NCBI GenBank assembly: GCA_013214575.1
Contig: JABSSD010000014.1
Location: 1-32,306 of the forward strand
DNA: 32,306 nucleotides
Origin: Paracoccaceae bacterium
GTDB lineage: Bacteria; Pseudomonadota; Alphaproteobacteria; Rhodobacterales; Rhodobacteraceae
Reading direction: 5' to 3'
Within the stretch, counting starts at the first letter, position 1, and each line of letters starts with the position of its first letter. The position numbers and the translations under genes are program-made. Below the pieces are notes generated by a model. It was not told where the DNA came from, ran no database searches, and saw only the letters and a program-made list of their open reading frames with translations. Of the stretch, positions 1 through 8,361 are shown piece by piece.

Positions 1-239
1 CAAAGCGCACAGGATCGTAGCGATACATCTAGTCCAGCAAAATATTCCATCTTCCTTCTCCCTTGGTCACAAATCATCTTGTGATACTATCGGGAGCTCG
101 ACCTCAGAACAGAGGTGGCCCAATTACGCATGCTCAGGGCGGTTCGCTCCAGCTGGGGCAACACCAGAGAATGACTGCAAGGCCCCACAAAACTGCCGTT
201 GACGAGGCTCCCTTACGATCCACTGACCGGCAACACATG
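1..239. other. no gene recognised at left edge
   Basis: I see no convincing gene, RNA gene or regulatory site here. Short open frames exist on both strands, but none has a recognisable motif or a convincing ribosome binding site. The stretch adjoins a transposase relic and may belong to the same decayed insertion, but I could not match it to any IS end. Confidence 0.4.
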
Positions 240-470
240 CTTTCAGGTGTAAGAGGTTGGTTTGACGAAGGAATGGCTTGGCTTGGACTGGGAGGCTTGG
301 ACTGGTTGGCTTGGACTGGGCTGTGCCGGACTTCAGCACCTTCGTGTCGCCGACAGAAGCTGCTGTCGGGTGCCATTCCCTACCGGCGGTCAGCGGGGAG
401 GTGACACCTTCTGATCGACAGTGCCGGCATCAAAGCTGGGGGCGAAGGTGCGTGGACCGCGCGCAAGCAG
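240..470 (+). pseudogene. degraded IS5-family transposase remnant
   Basis: Three consecutive blocks resemble the middle of IS5-family (DDE) transposases. The first is GLDWAVPDFST at about 308-340. The second is CRRQKLLSGAIPYRRSAG at 345-398. The third is HLLIDSAGIKAGGEGAWTAR at about 405-464, whose family form is close to LIDSTGIKxEGEGEWxARK; its Asp is a catalytic residue in this family. Block one is in a different frame from blocks two and three, and an in-frame TGA (402-404) separates blocks two and three. The protein therefore has at least one frameshift and one stop. The N-terminal part and the C-terminal catalytic Glu region are not recognisable. The gene cannot make a working transposase. 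Family assignment rests on recalled motif similarity. Confidence 0.62.
280..319 (+). repeat. three tandem 14-bp units
   Basis: The 12-mer GGCTTGGACTGG occurs at 280-291, 294-305 and 308-319, each copy separated by two variable bases, giving a 14-bp period. The 12-mer encodes GLDW of the transposase relic in one frame. Because 14 is not a multiple of three, each extra copy shifts the frame, which fits slippage in an unselected pseudogene. Confidence 0.9.
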
Positions 471-612
471 CCTCTCGGGACATTGCTTTGCAATGCCCTG
501 CCGGGCAGCGGACGGTCCGGGATAACACGAGAACTGCCCGCTTCTTCCGGAAACAAACCCACTGAAATCGGGGTGTCAAACCTTAGCAATACTAACAGAT
601 GGAGCGGAGCCC

Positions 613-636
613 CATCGGCGGTGCAGACCGCCGATG
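613..636 (-). terminator. hairpin downstream of M20 peptidase gene
   Basis: A perfect 10-bp stem, CATCGGCGGT at 613-622 and ACCGCCGATG at 627-636, encloses the tetraloop GCAG. It lies 17 bp past the stop codon of the minus-strand peptidase gene. There is no T-run on the minus-strand 3' side, so it may be an RNA 3'-end stabiliser or an imperfect terminator. Confidence 0.6.
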
Positions 637-653
637 AAGAGTGCTCATACGGA

Positions 654-2042
654 TTACTTGGTCAGCGCATCCAGAATGCGCGCCCAGGAGCGGATACCTT
701 TGTGAAAGCTCTTGAGGTCGTATTTCTCGTTGGGGGAATGGATGGCATCGTCGTCATTGGCGAAACCAACCAACATGGCATCCATGCCCAGCACCGATTT
801 GAAGAAGCCGGCAATGGGGATTGATCCACCCATGCCGCAGAACACCGCCTCGCGGTTCCATTCGTCCGATAGCGCACCACGGGCGGCCTCGAATTCGGGG
901 CGGGCGATGTTCATCACGGATGCGGGCGAGCCTTCGAGATCCTGATCCCAGACCACTTTGGCGTCGGGCGACAGTTGGGCTTCGACATGGGCGCGAACCT
1001 TGCCACGCAGGGCGTCGGGGTCCATATCACCAACCAAACGGCAGGTGATTTTGCAGTGGGCCTCGGACGGAATCACCGTCTTTGATCCCGCCCCGTTATA
1101 GCCGCCCCACAGCCCGTTTACTTCGAGGGTAGGGCGCGACCATTGCTGTTCAAGGATCGAATAGGCTTTTTCACCATGGGCCTGAGTGTACCCGGCGTTG
1201 CTCAGATAGTCCTGCGCGTCAAATCCGGAGTTCTCCCATTGGCGCAGCAGGTCGGCGGGAACCTCGTGAACCCCGTCATAGAACCCTTCAATGGCAACGC
1301 GTCCGGTTTCCTGATCGTAAAAACTATCGACGATTCGCGACAGTTCACGCAGCGGATTTAAGCCGGGGCCGCCGTAGTGGCCCGAATGCAGGTCAATCCG
1401 CGGGCCGATCACGGTAAATTCATCCTTCAGCATGCCACGCAGCTGCGAGGCAATCGAGGGCACGCCGCGCGACACCATCGAGGTGTCACAGATCAGCGCG
1501 ATATCGGCTTTCAACTCATCGGCGTTGGCCTGCATGAAGGGAATCAGCGACGGAGAGCCGGATTCTTCTTCACCCTCAAAGAAGAAGGTGATGCGGCAGG
1601 GCAGGCTGCCATGCACCAGTTTCCAGGCGCGGCAGGCCTCGATAAAGGTCATCAACTGGCCTTTGTCATCCGATGCGCCACGGCCGCGAATGACGGTGCC
1701 ATTTTTGGTCTCTTCCAACTGCGGTTCAAACGGCGGGCTGGTCCACAGCTCTAGCGGATCAACGGGTTGCACGTCGTAATGGCCATAAAACAGCAGATGA
1801 GGCAGGTCGCTGTTGTCCTCGCCGACGTGGCCAACAACCATTGGATGCCCGGGGGTGGGCCGTTTGGTGGCCTCGACGCCAATGGATTGCAGATCCGCAA
1901 CCAGCCAGTCGGCGGCCTTGTCACAGTCTGCCTTGTAGGCGGGGTCGGTGGATATGGATTGGATTCGCAACAGGTCCATCAGGTGGGCGGTTGCAGTGTC
2001 CAAATTTCGGTCGATCTGGGCCAGCACATCATCAAGTGACAT
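654..2042 (-). CDS. M20 family metallopeptidase (dipeptidase-like)
   Basis: The product is a 462-residue di-zinc peptidase of the M20 family (ArgE/DapE/carnosinase-like), expected to be cytoplasmic and to hydrolyse dipeptides or related amides. Visible motifs include GHYDVQP (His88, Asp90), GRGASDDKGQ (bridging Asp125) and EGEEESGS (Glu158-Glu160, catalytic base and metal ligand). The stretch after about residue 200 with DLHSGHYGGPGLNP is the usual dimerisation/lid domain. I chose ATG 2042 because an AGGAG sequence sits just upstream. An in-frame ATG at 2129 would add 29 residues unlike the family N-terminus. The gene diverges from hemA across 312 bp. No signal peptide is seen. Substrate cannot be determined from sequence. 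Confidence 0.9.
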   Translation of the reverse strand: MSLDDVLAQIDRNLDTATAHLMDLLRIQSISTDPAYKADCDKAADWLVADLQSIGVEATKRPTPGHPMVVGHVGEDNSDLPHLLFYGHYDVQPVDPLELWTSPPFEPQLEETKNGTVIRGRGASDDKGQLMTFIEACRAWKLVHGSLPCRITFFFEGEEESGSPSLIPFMQANADELKADIALICDTSMVSRGVPSIASQLRGMLKDEFTVIGPRIDLHSGHYGGPGLNPLRELSRIVDSFYDQETGRVAIEGFYDGVHEVPADLLRQWENSGFDAQDYLSNAGYTQAHGEKAYSILEQQWSRPTLEVNGLWGGYNGAGSKTVIPSEAHCKITCRLVGDMDPDALRGKVRAHVEAQLSPDAKVVWDQDLEGSPASVMNIARPEFEAARGALSDEWNREAVFCGMGGSIPIAGFFKSVLGMDAMLVGFANDDDAIHSPNEKYDLKSFHKGIRSWARILDALTK

Positions 2043-2214
2043 CAATTTCTCCTGAACATCGAGGTGGTTTTGCGCAAAGCCTAGCAGTGGCATTGGTTGG
2101 GGGCCAGCGGTGTCTACGATTGGCATCAACCGTGTCCCTTAGGCGCCAACTTGGGGCGCAAACGGTCACAATTGGGCCGCTGCTGTTCTTGCCGCTGCCG
2201 GATCAAAGGTCTAT

Positions 2215-2228
2215 TTGATCCACATCAA
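2215..2228 (+). promoter_or_regulatory. FNR/FnrL-type box upstream of hemA
   Basis: TTGATCCACATCAA is a perfect match to the TTGAT-N4-ATCAA consensus of FNR-family regulators. Its centre at about 2221.5 lies 41-42 bp upstream of about 2263. A TATGTG hexamer at 2252-2257 could be the -10 element of a start there, the spacing typical of class II FNR activation. FnrL control of hemA is established in Rhodobacter sphaeroides. That the box acts here on hemA and not on the divergent peptidase is inference. Confidence 0.8.
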
Positions 2229-2285
2229 GGCTGCCATGGTTCGCTCGGGCGTATGTGGTTGAACGAAACAGGCGCTTAAGGTATC

Positions 2286-2303
2286 TATTCGCAAAGACGA
2301 ATA
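2286..2303. repeat. small inverted repeat in hemA leader
   Basis: TATTCG (2286-2291) and CGAATA (2298-2303) form a 6-bp dyad separated by CAAAGA. It lies between the inferred hemA transcription start and its start codon. It could be an operator or a weak leader hairpin. I do not recognise it as a known site. Confidence 0.35.
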
Positions 2304-2354
2304 CGGCACAGTCGCCTTCACTCCGGGGTGCCGGGATTAGCTATGGAGATACCG

Positions 2355-3578
2355 GTGGACTATACCGCGAAACTCGACGCAGCCATTAACCAATTGCATG
2401 AAGAAGGCCGGTACCGGACCTTTATCGATATCGAACGCCGCAACGGTCAGTTCCCGCATGCGGTGTGGACGCGGCCGGATGGCAGCCTGCAGGATATCAC
2501 CGTCTGGTGTGGCAATGATTACCTTGGCATGGGGCAGCATCCGGTGGTTCTGCAGGCCATGCACGAGGCGATTGACGCAACTGGCGCAGGCTCTGGCGGC
2601 ACCCGCAATATTTCCGGCACAACGGTTTACCATAAACGGCTTGAGGCTGAATTGGCTGATCTGCACGGCAAGGAAGCAGCCCTGTTGTTCACCTCGGCCT
2701 ATATCGCCAACGACGCGACCCTGAGCACCCTGCCCAAACTGTTTCCTGGGTTGATCATCTATTCCGATAGTCTAAACCACGCGTCGATGATCGAAGGGGT
2801 ACGCCGAAATGGCGGCGCCAAGCGGATCTTTCGCCACAATGATGTGGCGCATCTGCGCCAGCTTCTGGCGGCAGACGAATCGTCGGCCCCCAAACTGATC
2901 GCCTTTGAATCGGTCTACTCAATGGATGGTGATTTTGGCCCGATCGAAGAGATCATCGAGTTGGCCGAGGAATTCGGCGCCCTGACCTATATCGACGAAG
3001 TGCACGCTGTCGGCATGTATGGCCCACGCGGTGGCGGCGTCACCGAACGTGATGGGCTGGCGCATCGCATTGATATCATTAACGGCACCCTGGCCAAGGC
3101 CTATGGGGTGATGGGCGGCTACATTACCGCCAGCGCCAAAATGGTCGATGCAATCCGCTCCTATGCGCCGGGCTTTATCTTTACCACGTCGCTGGCACCC
3201 GCCGTCGCGGCCGGCGCGGCGGCCTCGGTTGCCTATTTGAAGACAGCGCCTGAATTGCGGGAGATTCACCAGCAGCAGGCCAAGATCCTGAAGCTGCGAC
3301 TGAAAGGCTTGGGCTTGCCGATCATTGATCAGGGCAGCCACATTGTGCCGGTCATTGTGGGCGACCCGGTGCACACCCAAAAGCTAAGCGACATGTTGCT
3401 GGCTGATTACGGTATCTATGTGCAACCCATCAATTTTCCAACTGTGCCCCGCGGTACGGAACGTCTGCGCTTTACGCCGTCGCCGGTGCATGGCCCCAAA
3501 GAAATTGACGCATTGATCCATGCCATGGACGCCCTGTGGTCGCATTGTGCGCTGAATCGTGCCGATCTGGCGGGCTAA
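2355..3578 (+). CDS. hemA: 5-aminolevulinate synthase
   Basis: This PLP enzyme condenses glycine and succinyl-CoA to 5-aminolevulinate, the first step of tetrapyrrole synthesis by the C4 route used by alphaproteobacteria. The GTG start at 2355 gives 407 residues beginning (M)[20 protein letters not shown], the length and N-terminus of Rhodobacter HemA. GGAG at 2345-2348 is well spaced for it. It also places the PLP lysine of GTLAKAYGV at residue 248, the number known for the R. capsulatus enzyme. An upstream ATG at 2343 overlaps the Shine-Dalgarno and is less likely. Other family signatures are NDYLGM near the N-terminus, [10 protein letters not shown] and [12 protein letters not shown]. The FNR box upstream suggests oxygen-responsive control. 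A RodZ-like gene follows after 131 bp. Confidence 0.97.
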   Translation: MDYTAKLDAAINQLHEEGRYRTFIDIERRNGQFPHAVWTRPDGSLQDITVWCGNDYLGMGQHPVVLQAMHEAIDATGAGSGGTRNISGTTVYHKRLEAELADLHGKEAALLFTSAYIANDATLSTLPKLFPGLIIYSDSLNHASMIEGVRRNGGAKRIFRHNDVAHLRQLLAADESSAPKLIAFESVYSMDGDFGPIEEIIELAEEFGALTYIDEVHAVGMYGPRGGGVTERDGLAHRIDIINGTLAKAYGVMGGYITASAKMVDAIRSYAPGFIFTTSLAPAVAAGAAASVAYLKTAPELREIHQQQAKILKLRLKGLGLPIIDQGSHIVPVIVGDPVHTQKLSDMLLADYGIYVQPINFPTVPRGTERLRFTPSPVHGPKEIDALIHAMDALWSHCALNRADLAG

Positions 3579-3709
3579 GCCACGAGTGCCCTGTAAAATT
3601 TTCTAGAGTGTGTTACCCATTTATCAACGAAAGAGTGCAATCGAATCGTAGGGACGGTTTTATAGGCGCTCTAGTCTAATACGTGGCGGGCAGGAATGGG
3701 ATTGCAGGG

Positions 3710-4903
3710 ATGATTGGGCGCATCACTCAGCGCAGGTCTAAAGTGCAGGAGGTCAGTGTACCTCGGAGCTTTGATGATTTTGAATTTCGCCTCGGGGATG
3801 CGATGCGCGGTGAGCGCGCAACTCTGGGCAAATCGTTGCTGGATGTGCAGCGGGAACTGCGGATCAAAGCGTCTTATATCGCAGCAATAGAAAATTCCGA
3901 TCCCACCGTTTTTGACACCCCCGGCTTTATCGCTGGCTATGTGCGCTCTTACGCCCGCTATCTGAACATGGATCCAGAACAGGTGTTCGAGGATTTCTGT
4001 CGCGAAAGCGGATTTGAAGTGGCCCATGGGATGTCCACCAAAGCATCCAGTAAACGCGAGGGCCCGGTGCCGATTGCCACCGGTATGGGCGGGTTGGGCA
4101 GCGATGCATTTACCGCCCCCAACACACCTTTTGCCCCCAACCGGGGCGGCCTCTTTTCAAACGTCGAGGCGCGGGCCATTGGCTCGATACTGGTCTTGCT
4201 GGCCTTGATTGGCGGCGTTGGCTTTGGCGGCTGGACCGTCCTGCAGCAGGTGCAGCAAGTGCAGATGGCGCCCATCGAACAAACCCCGGTGGTTCTGGCC
4301 GAGTTGGATCCGTTGTTGGCTGCGGGCGCGATGTCTCTCAATTCTACCGCCGTCGCCAACTCGGACGCGCTGAACCGGTTGTACCGTCCTCAGGCTCTTG
4401 ATGTGCCTGTTCTGATGGCGCGGGATGCACCGATTTCGACATTGGATCCCAGCGCGTTTGGAAGTTTTGCTTCGTCAGAACTGCCGAGTTTGGAATTCGC
4501 CGTGGCGCGCCGTCCGTCTGCGCCGGTCTCCGCTCAACCGGTGCCGCAGGTTATCGAACAGGCCGCTCCCCGCATGGAAATGGTGGCCGTCCGCGAGTCT
4601 TGGGTGCGGGTCAGTGCTGTCGATGGCAGCGTGATTTTTGAAGGCATCATGAAGCCCGGCCAGCGCTATGAAATCCCAGCCACCGAAGAGGCGCCACTGC
4701 TGCGCACCGGCGAAAGCAGCGCCATTTATTTTGCTCTGGATGGGGCGCATTTTGGTCCGGTCGGTGGCCGTGGCCAGGTTACAAAAAATCTGCTGTTGTC
4801 GATTGATACCGTCACCGAACGATTTGATGTCGCGGATCTGGAGCAAGATCGCGACCTGGCCAAAATGGTGGCCGAACTCAAAACCGCGGTATTCTCGGAG
4901 TAA
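3710..4903 (+). CDS. RodZ-like HTH and DUF4115 membrane protein
   Basis: The 397-residue product has an N-terminal XRE-like helix-turn-helix (about residues 20-90, including GKSLLDVQRELRIKASYIAAIE). It has a basic and low-complexity linker, then one membrane span near 160-180 (GSILVLLALIGGVGFGGW). A long Pro/Ala-rich periplasmic linker follows, and then a C-terminal DUF4115 domain (ESWVRVSAVDGSVIFEGIMKPG). This layout is that of RodZ-type cell-shape proteins that link MreB to the envelope. Function by family is therefore morphogenesis, not transcription, though that is not shown here. The start is uncertain: an in-frame GTG at 3683 adds nine residues. It sits between hemA and ispG, an arrangement I believe is common in Rhodobacterales. 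Confidence 0.85.
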   Translation: MIGRITQRRSKVQEVSVPRSFDDFEFRLGDAMRGERATLGKSLLDVQRELRIKASYIAAIENSDPTVFDTPGFIAGYVRSYARYLNMDPEQVFEDFCRESGFEVAHGMSTKASSKREGPVPIATGMGGLGSDAFTAPNTPFAPNRGGLFSNVEARAIGSILVLLALIGGVGFGGWTVLQQVQQVQMAPIEQTPVVLAELDPLLAAGAMSLNSTAVANSDALNRLYRPQALDVPVLMARDAPISTLDPSAFGSFASSELPSLEFAVARRPSAPVSAQPVPQVIEQAAPRMEMVAVRESWVRVSAVDGSVIFEGIMKPGQRYEIPATEEAPLLRTGESSAIYFALDGAHFGPVGGRGQVTKNLLLSIDTVTERFDVADLEQDRDLAKMVAELKTAVFSE

Positions 4904-5012
4904 GCCGCCGGTGCCGGTTGCCAGTGATCGACGGGTGGCATGTCTTGGGCCATTGCAGCGCATGGGTTCCGGGCGTATCTAGTGGCAATTGACCTTTAGT
5001 CTGGATCCGCAA

Positions 5013-6134
5013 ATGTCGATCAATCATATCCGCCCCTGGCGCAATATCGAACGGCGTAAAAGTCGCCAGATCATGGTCGGGAACGTGCCGGTCGGCGGCG
5101 ATGCACCTATCGCTGTGCAAACCATGACTAACACCCTGACGACCGATGTCGCTGCAACCGTAAAGCAGGTGCAGGCCGCCGCCGAGGCCGGCGCTGATCT
5201 GGTGCGGATCTCGGTGCCGGACCAGGCCTCGTCCAAGGCGCTGAAGGAGATCGTCGCAGAAAGCCCGGTGCCGATCATTGCCGACATCCACTTTCACTAT
5301 AAACGCGGCATAGAGGCGGCTGAGGCGGGCGCCGCCTGTCTGCGGATCAACCCGGGCAACATCGGCAACGAATCGCGGATTGCCGAGGTGATCAAGGCGG
5401 CCAAGGACCACAATTGCTCGATCCGAATTGGTGTCAATGCGGGCTCGCTGGAAAAGCACCTGCTGGAGAAATACGGGGAACCCTGCCCGGATGCGATGGT
5501 CGAAAGCGGGCTGGATCATATCCGCATTCTACAGGATCACGATTTCCACAATTACAAGATTTCGGTCAAGGCATCGGATGTGTTCATGTCTGCGGCAGCC
5601 TATATGAAGCTGGCTGAGGCCACGGATGCGCCGATCCATCTGGGCATCACCGAGGCGGGCGGTTTTGTGTCCGGAACCATCAAATCGGCGATCGGCCTGG
5701 GCCAGATGCTGTGGATGGGCATCGGCGATACCATCCGGGTTTCGCTGAGCGCTGATCCTGTGGAGGAGGTGAAAGTTGGCTTTGAGATCCTCAAATCCCT
5801 GGGCCTACGCCACCGCGGGGTCAACATCATTTCATGCCCCTCCTGTGCGCGGCAGGGATTTGATGTGATCAGGACCGTCGAGTCACTGGAACAGCGACTG
5901 GCCCATATCCATACCCCGATGAGCCTGTCGATCATTGGCTGTGTGGTAAATGGTCCGGGCGAGGCTCTGATGACCGATATCGGATTTACCGGTGGCGGGG
6001 CCGGGGCCGGAATGGTTTATCTGGCTGGCAAGGCCAGCCACAAGATGAGCAACGAGCAAATGGTCGATCACATTGTGCAAGAGGTCGAGAAAAAAGCCGC
6101 CGCACTGGATGCGGCAGCCGAAGCCGCGGAGTAA
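5013..6134 (+). CDS. ispG: 4-hydroxy-3-methylbut-2-enyl diphosphate synthase
   Basis: IspG (GcpE) is a [4Fe-4S] enzyme of the MEP isoprenoid pathway that converts MEcPP to HMBPP. The 373-residue product starts [17 protein letters not shown], and the N-terminal TIM barrel is recognisable from [16 protein letters not shown] and [17 protein letters not shown]. The C-terminal cluster domain carries Cys275 and Cys278 in [12 protein letters not shown] and Cys310 in [10 protein letters not shown], with the cluster-ligating Glu317. These are the residues expected for a full active site. ATG 5013 was chosen because the family N-terminus begins there; an upstream TTG at 4989 adds eight unlikely residues. 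It ends 21 bp before the REP-like inverted repeat and converges with a dsbA-like gene. Confidence 0.97.
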   Translation: MSINHIRPWRNIERRKSRQIMVGNVPVGGDAPIAVQTMTNTLTTDVAATVKQVQAAAEAGADLVRISVPDQASSKALKEIVAESPVPIIADIHFHYKRGIEAAEAGAACLRINPGNIGNESRIAEVIKAAKDHNCSIRIGVNAGSLEKHLLEKYGEPCPDAMVESGLDHIRILQDHDFHNYKISVKASDVFMSAAAYMKLAEATDAPIHLGITEAGGFVSGTIKSAIGLGQMLWMGIGDTIRVSLSADPVEEVKVGFEILKSLGLRHRGVNIISCPSCARQGFDVIRTVESLEQRLAHIHTPMSLSIIGCVVNGPGEALMTDIGFTGGGAGAGMVYLAGKASHKMSNEQMVDHIVQEVEKKAAALDAAAEAAE

Positions 6135-6154
6135 CGCTGTTTGGGCAGGTTTGG

Positions 6155-6216
6155 TGTAGGGTGCGTGCTTGCACGCACCACTGCCACCGAAGGTGCGTGC
6201 AAGCACGCACCCTACA
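6155..6216. repeat. REP-like perfect inverted repeat
   Basis: Two 25-base arms (6155-6179 and 6192-6216) are perfectly complementary around a 12-base loop. Each arm also contains its own palindrome, GGTGCGTGCTTGCACGCACC at 6160-6179 and its complement form at 6192-6211. The element can thus fold as one long hairpin or two short ones. It lies between the convergent ispG and dsbA-like genes and could end transcription from both sides. The form fits repetitive extragenic palindromes. I believe related sequences are dispersed in Roseobacter genomes, but copy number cannot be tested here. Confidence 0.9.
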
Positions 6217-6222
6217 GCTACA

Positions 6223-6990
6223 TCAGCCGCGCTGGTCGCGTTTGATGGCAATAAGATCCGACATTTGACTCGCAGGTAAAAAACCCCGCAACAATTCGTC
6301 CTCCATCACAAAGGTCGGGGTTCCCGAGATCTTTAGCCGCTGTGCAAGTGCATGGTTCTGGGCCAATTCCTGATTGACCTCTGGGCTGTCCATCAGAGCC
6401 AGGATGGCATCCGCATCGAGCCCCAGCCCCTGGGCCAAGCGCCGCAGGACAACCTCGTTTGGCTCGCCCTTAAATTCGATCAGCGCGTCATGCACCTGTT
6501 TGTAGGCATCGGCCCCGGCGGCCAACCGGGTGGATATGGCAAAGCGGGAAGACAGCACAGAGGCCTCGCCGAGGATTGGGAATTCTTTGATGACCAATTT
6601 GATATTGCCATCTTCGGCAAGCAGTTGCGCCACCTCGGTGGCTGCCCGGCGGCAATAGCCACAACGATAATCCATGAATTCAACCAAGGTAATATCGCCG
6701 TCGGGGTTTCCGCCGACCCAGGAATAGCCATCATTTTGCAGCTCTTCCAGATTGGCGGCGACCAGTGCTTCATCCTGCATCATTTCGGCTTCGGCCTGAC
6801 GCTGCTCCAGCAGGTTCACCGCCTCGATGATTACCTCTGGGTTCTGCAACAGGTAGGCGCGCACCTCGGCGCCAAATACGGCACGTTCGGCGTCGCTCAT
6901 ACTGGTCAGATCCAGAGCCTGAACCGGGGCTGACAACAGCGCCAATGAGGTGGCGATACCCGCCGCAAGGGCTCGGGGAAAACGGATCAT
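6223..6990 (-). CDS. DsbA-family periplasmic thiol oxidoreductase
   Basis: The 255-residue protein begins with a signal peptide (MIRFPRALAAGIATSLALLSAPVQA, cleavage about residue 25). It then has a helical N-terminal extension and a thioredoxin fold with the active-site motif CGYC (Cys110, Cys113). The cis-proline loop is GTPTF near the C-terminus. This matches the Com1/ScsC-like branch of DsbA proteins that act on disulfides in the periplasm. Its direction, oxidase or isomerase, cannot be told. The start codon overlaps the stop of the upstream M48 protease gene as ATGA, with AGGAAG upstream, so the two are translationally coupled. It converges on ispG with the REP-like element between. Confidence 0.92.
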   Translation of the reverse strand: MIRFPRALAAGIATSLALLSAPVQALDLTSMSDAERAVFGAEVRAYLLQNPEVIIEAVNLLEQRQAEAEMMQDEALVAANLEELQNDGYSWVGGNPDGDITLVEFMDYRCGYCRRAATEVAQLLAEDGNIKLVIKEFPILGEASVLSSRFAISTRLAAGADAYKQVHDALIEFKGEPNEVVLRRLAQGLGLDADAILALMDSPEVNQELAQNHALAQRLKISGTPTFVMEDELLRGFLPASQMSDLIAIKRDQRG

Positions 6991-8339
6991 TTATTCTTCC
7001 TTTTTTGGTATTGTTCTGCAGCGATAAGCACATCCTGTGCCCGGCGCCAAGTGGCAGAGCCTCGTGGCAGCAAAGCGCTGGCACGTTTGGCGTGTCGGCC
7101 TGCGTCATCCATTCGGCCCTGAAGGGCGTATCTCTCGGCGGTGACCAGCGCCGCCATGCCGGTTCGGCCTGTCTTGGCATAGGCCAGCGACATGTCCCGC
7201 AGCAGCCGGGCATCGCGGAAATCGCGGGCCCGGGCCTTTTCCATTGCTTGGATGGCCTGTTTTGGCTGACCGGCGGCCAGCAAGGCGCGGCCATATCCAC
7301 CCAGGATCAGGGCTTCGGAGGGCGCCAGATCGACGGCCTGCCGGTAGGAAGTCAGGGCCTCGCTCCAGCGCCGGTTCTCCATCAGTATCTGGCCCTTCAG
7401 CTCATAATAATAGGCATCATTGGGCCGCTGCGCCAGGGCGCCGTTCAGCGCCACCAGTGACTTTTTCAGGTTGTTTTGCCGGTGAAAGGCCACCGCTTCG
7501 CGCATCAGGCGAATGTCCTTTGAGCTCTCTTCGTGGGCGCGTCGTTTGGTCCATTTTGGCGACCGGTTGAAGGCGGACAGTTTGCCCCGGACCCGGGCAA
7601 ACCAATAGTTGGCCTCGGCATTGGGGGTGCTTTGATCGCCAAAGCTGGCAACATAGGCCTTGGCGGCCCGCAGCCGGTCGCGGCTGAGGGGGTGCGAGCG
7701 CATATAGGGGTCCTGATTGGCGGTGCTCAGCAGGTCCTGGCCGGAAAAAACCTGGTGCAGGTCAACCAGCCCCTGTGGGCTGATGCCGGCCCGGGTCAGA
7801 TAGCCGGCGGCCGAGCGATCAGCCGAGGATTCTTCGGCCCGTGTATGGGCCAGAAAGCTGCGAAAGGCGGCGCTCTGGGTGCCGACGGCGATGCCCGCTG
7901 CGGCCTCTCCGGCGCCGGCCGCTGCGGCCAGTACCGCCAGCGCGACACCAAGACCCGAGATTGAGCTGGCAGAGCGCATGTTCTGCATGCGCCGGGACAG
8001 GTGACCATTGGCAATATGCGCTGCCTCATGGCCAATCACCGCCTGCAGCATCTCGGGGCTGGTGACTTTTAGAATCAGGCCGTAGTTGACAAAAATGGTT
8101 TGGGAATCAACCACAAAGGCGTTGAACGAGGCATCGTTGACCACCAGAACCCGCACCCGTTTGGCGTTCAGCCCGGCCGCAGTCAGCACCGGCGCCGCCA
8201 ATTTGCTGAGCCCATGTTCGATATCCGCATCGCGCAGCAACCCGAGCGCCGCCGATGGCAGCGCCGAAGCCACCAGGAACAATGTGCTCAACACCAGGGC
8301 CGGGATTGACGCCAGCCGATTTAGTCGGTCAATAAACAT
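6987..8339 (-). CDS. M48 zinc metalloprotease with TPR repeats (BepA-like)
   Basis: The protein has a signal peptide (about residues 1-32, ending ALPSAALG) and an M48 peptidase domain. The zinc motif is HEAAH (His104, Glu105, His108), and a downstream Glu lies in RAEESSADRSA. TPR-like helices fill roughly residues 280-440, for example YYYELKGQILMENRRWSEAL. This is the layout of BepA/YfgC, a periplasmic protease and chaperone in outer-membrane protein quality control. That role is from the family, not shown here. I chose ATG 8339 because it gives a clean signal peptide. An in-frame ATG at 8363 would overlap the divergent aminotransferase start. The gene ends in an ATGA overlap with the dsbA-like gene; pairing two periplasmic folding factors makes sense. 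Confidence 0.9.
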   Translation of the reverse strand: MFIDRLNRLASIPALVLSTLFLVASALPSAALGLLRDADIEHGLSKLAAPVLTAAGLNAKRVRVLVVNDASFNAFVVDSQTIFVNYGLILKVTSPEMLQAVIGHEAAHIANGHLSRRMQNMRSASSISGLGVALAVLAAAAGAGEAAAGIAVGTQSAAFRSFLAHTRAEESSADRSAAGYLTRAGISPQGLVDLHQVFSGQDLLSTANQDPYMRSHPLSRDRLRAAKAYVASFGDQSTPNAEANYWFARVRGKLSAFNRSPKWTKRRAHEESSKDIRLMREAVAFHRQNNLKKSLVALNGALAQRPNDAYYYELKGQILMENRRWSEALTSYRQAVDLAPSEALILGGYGRALLAAGQPKQAIQAMEKARARDFRDARLLRDMSLAYAKTGRTGMAALVTAERYALQGRMDDAGRHAKRASALLPRGSATWRRAQDVLIAAEQYQKRKNK

Positions 8340-8361
8340 GGCCGCACCATGGGAGATCAAC

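Noticed and set aside
63-565. Several + strand open frames of 95-113 codons at the left edge
   Set aside because: They are fragments of a frameshifted transposase relic and of tandem repeats, with no intact protein.
2919-3380. 153-codon minus-strand open frame
   Set aside because: It lies wholly inside hemA, whose identity is certain; it is a codon-bias shadow in GC-rich DNA.
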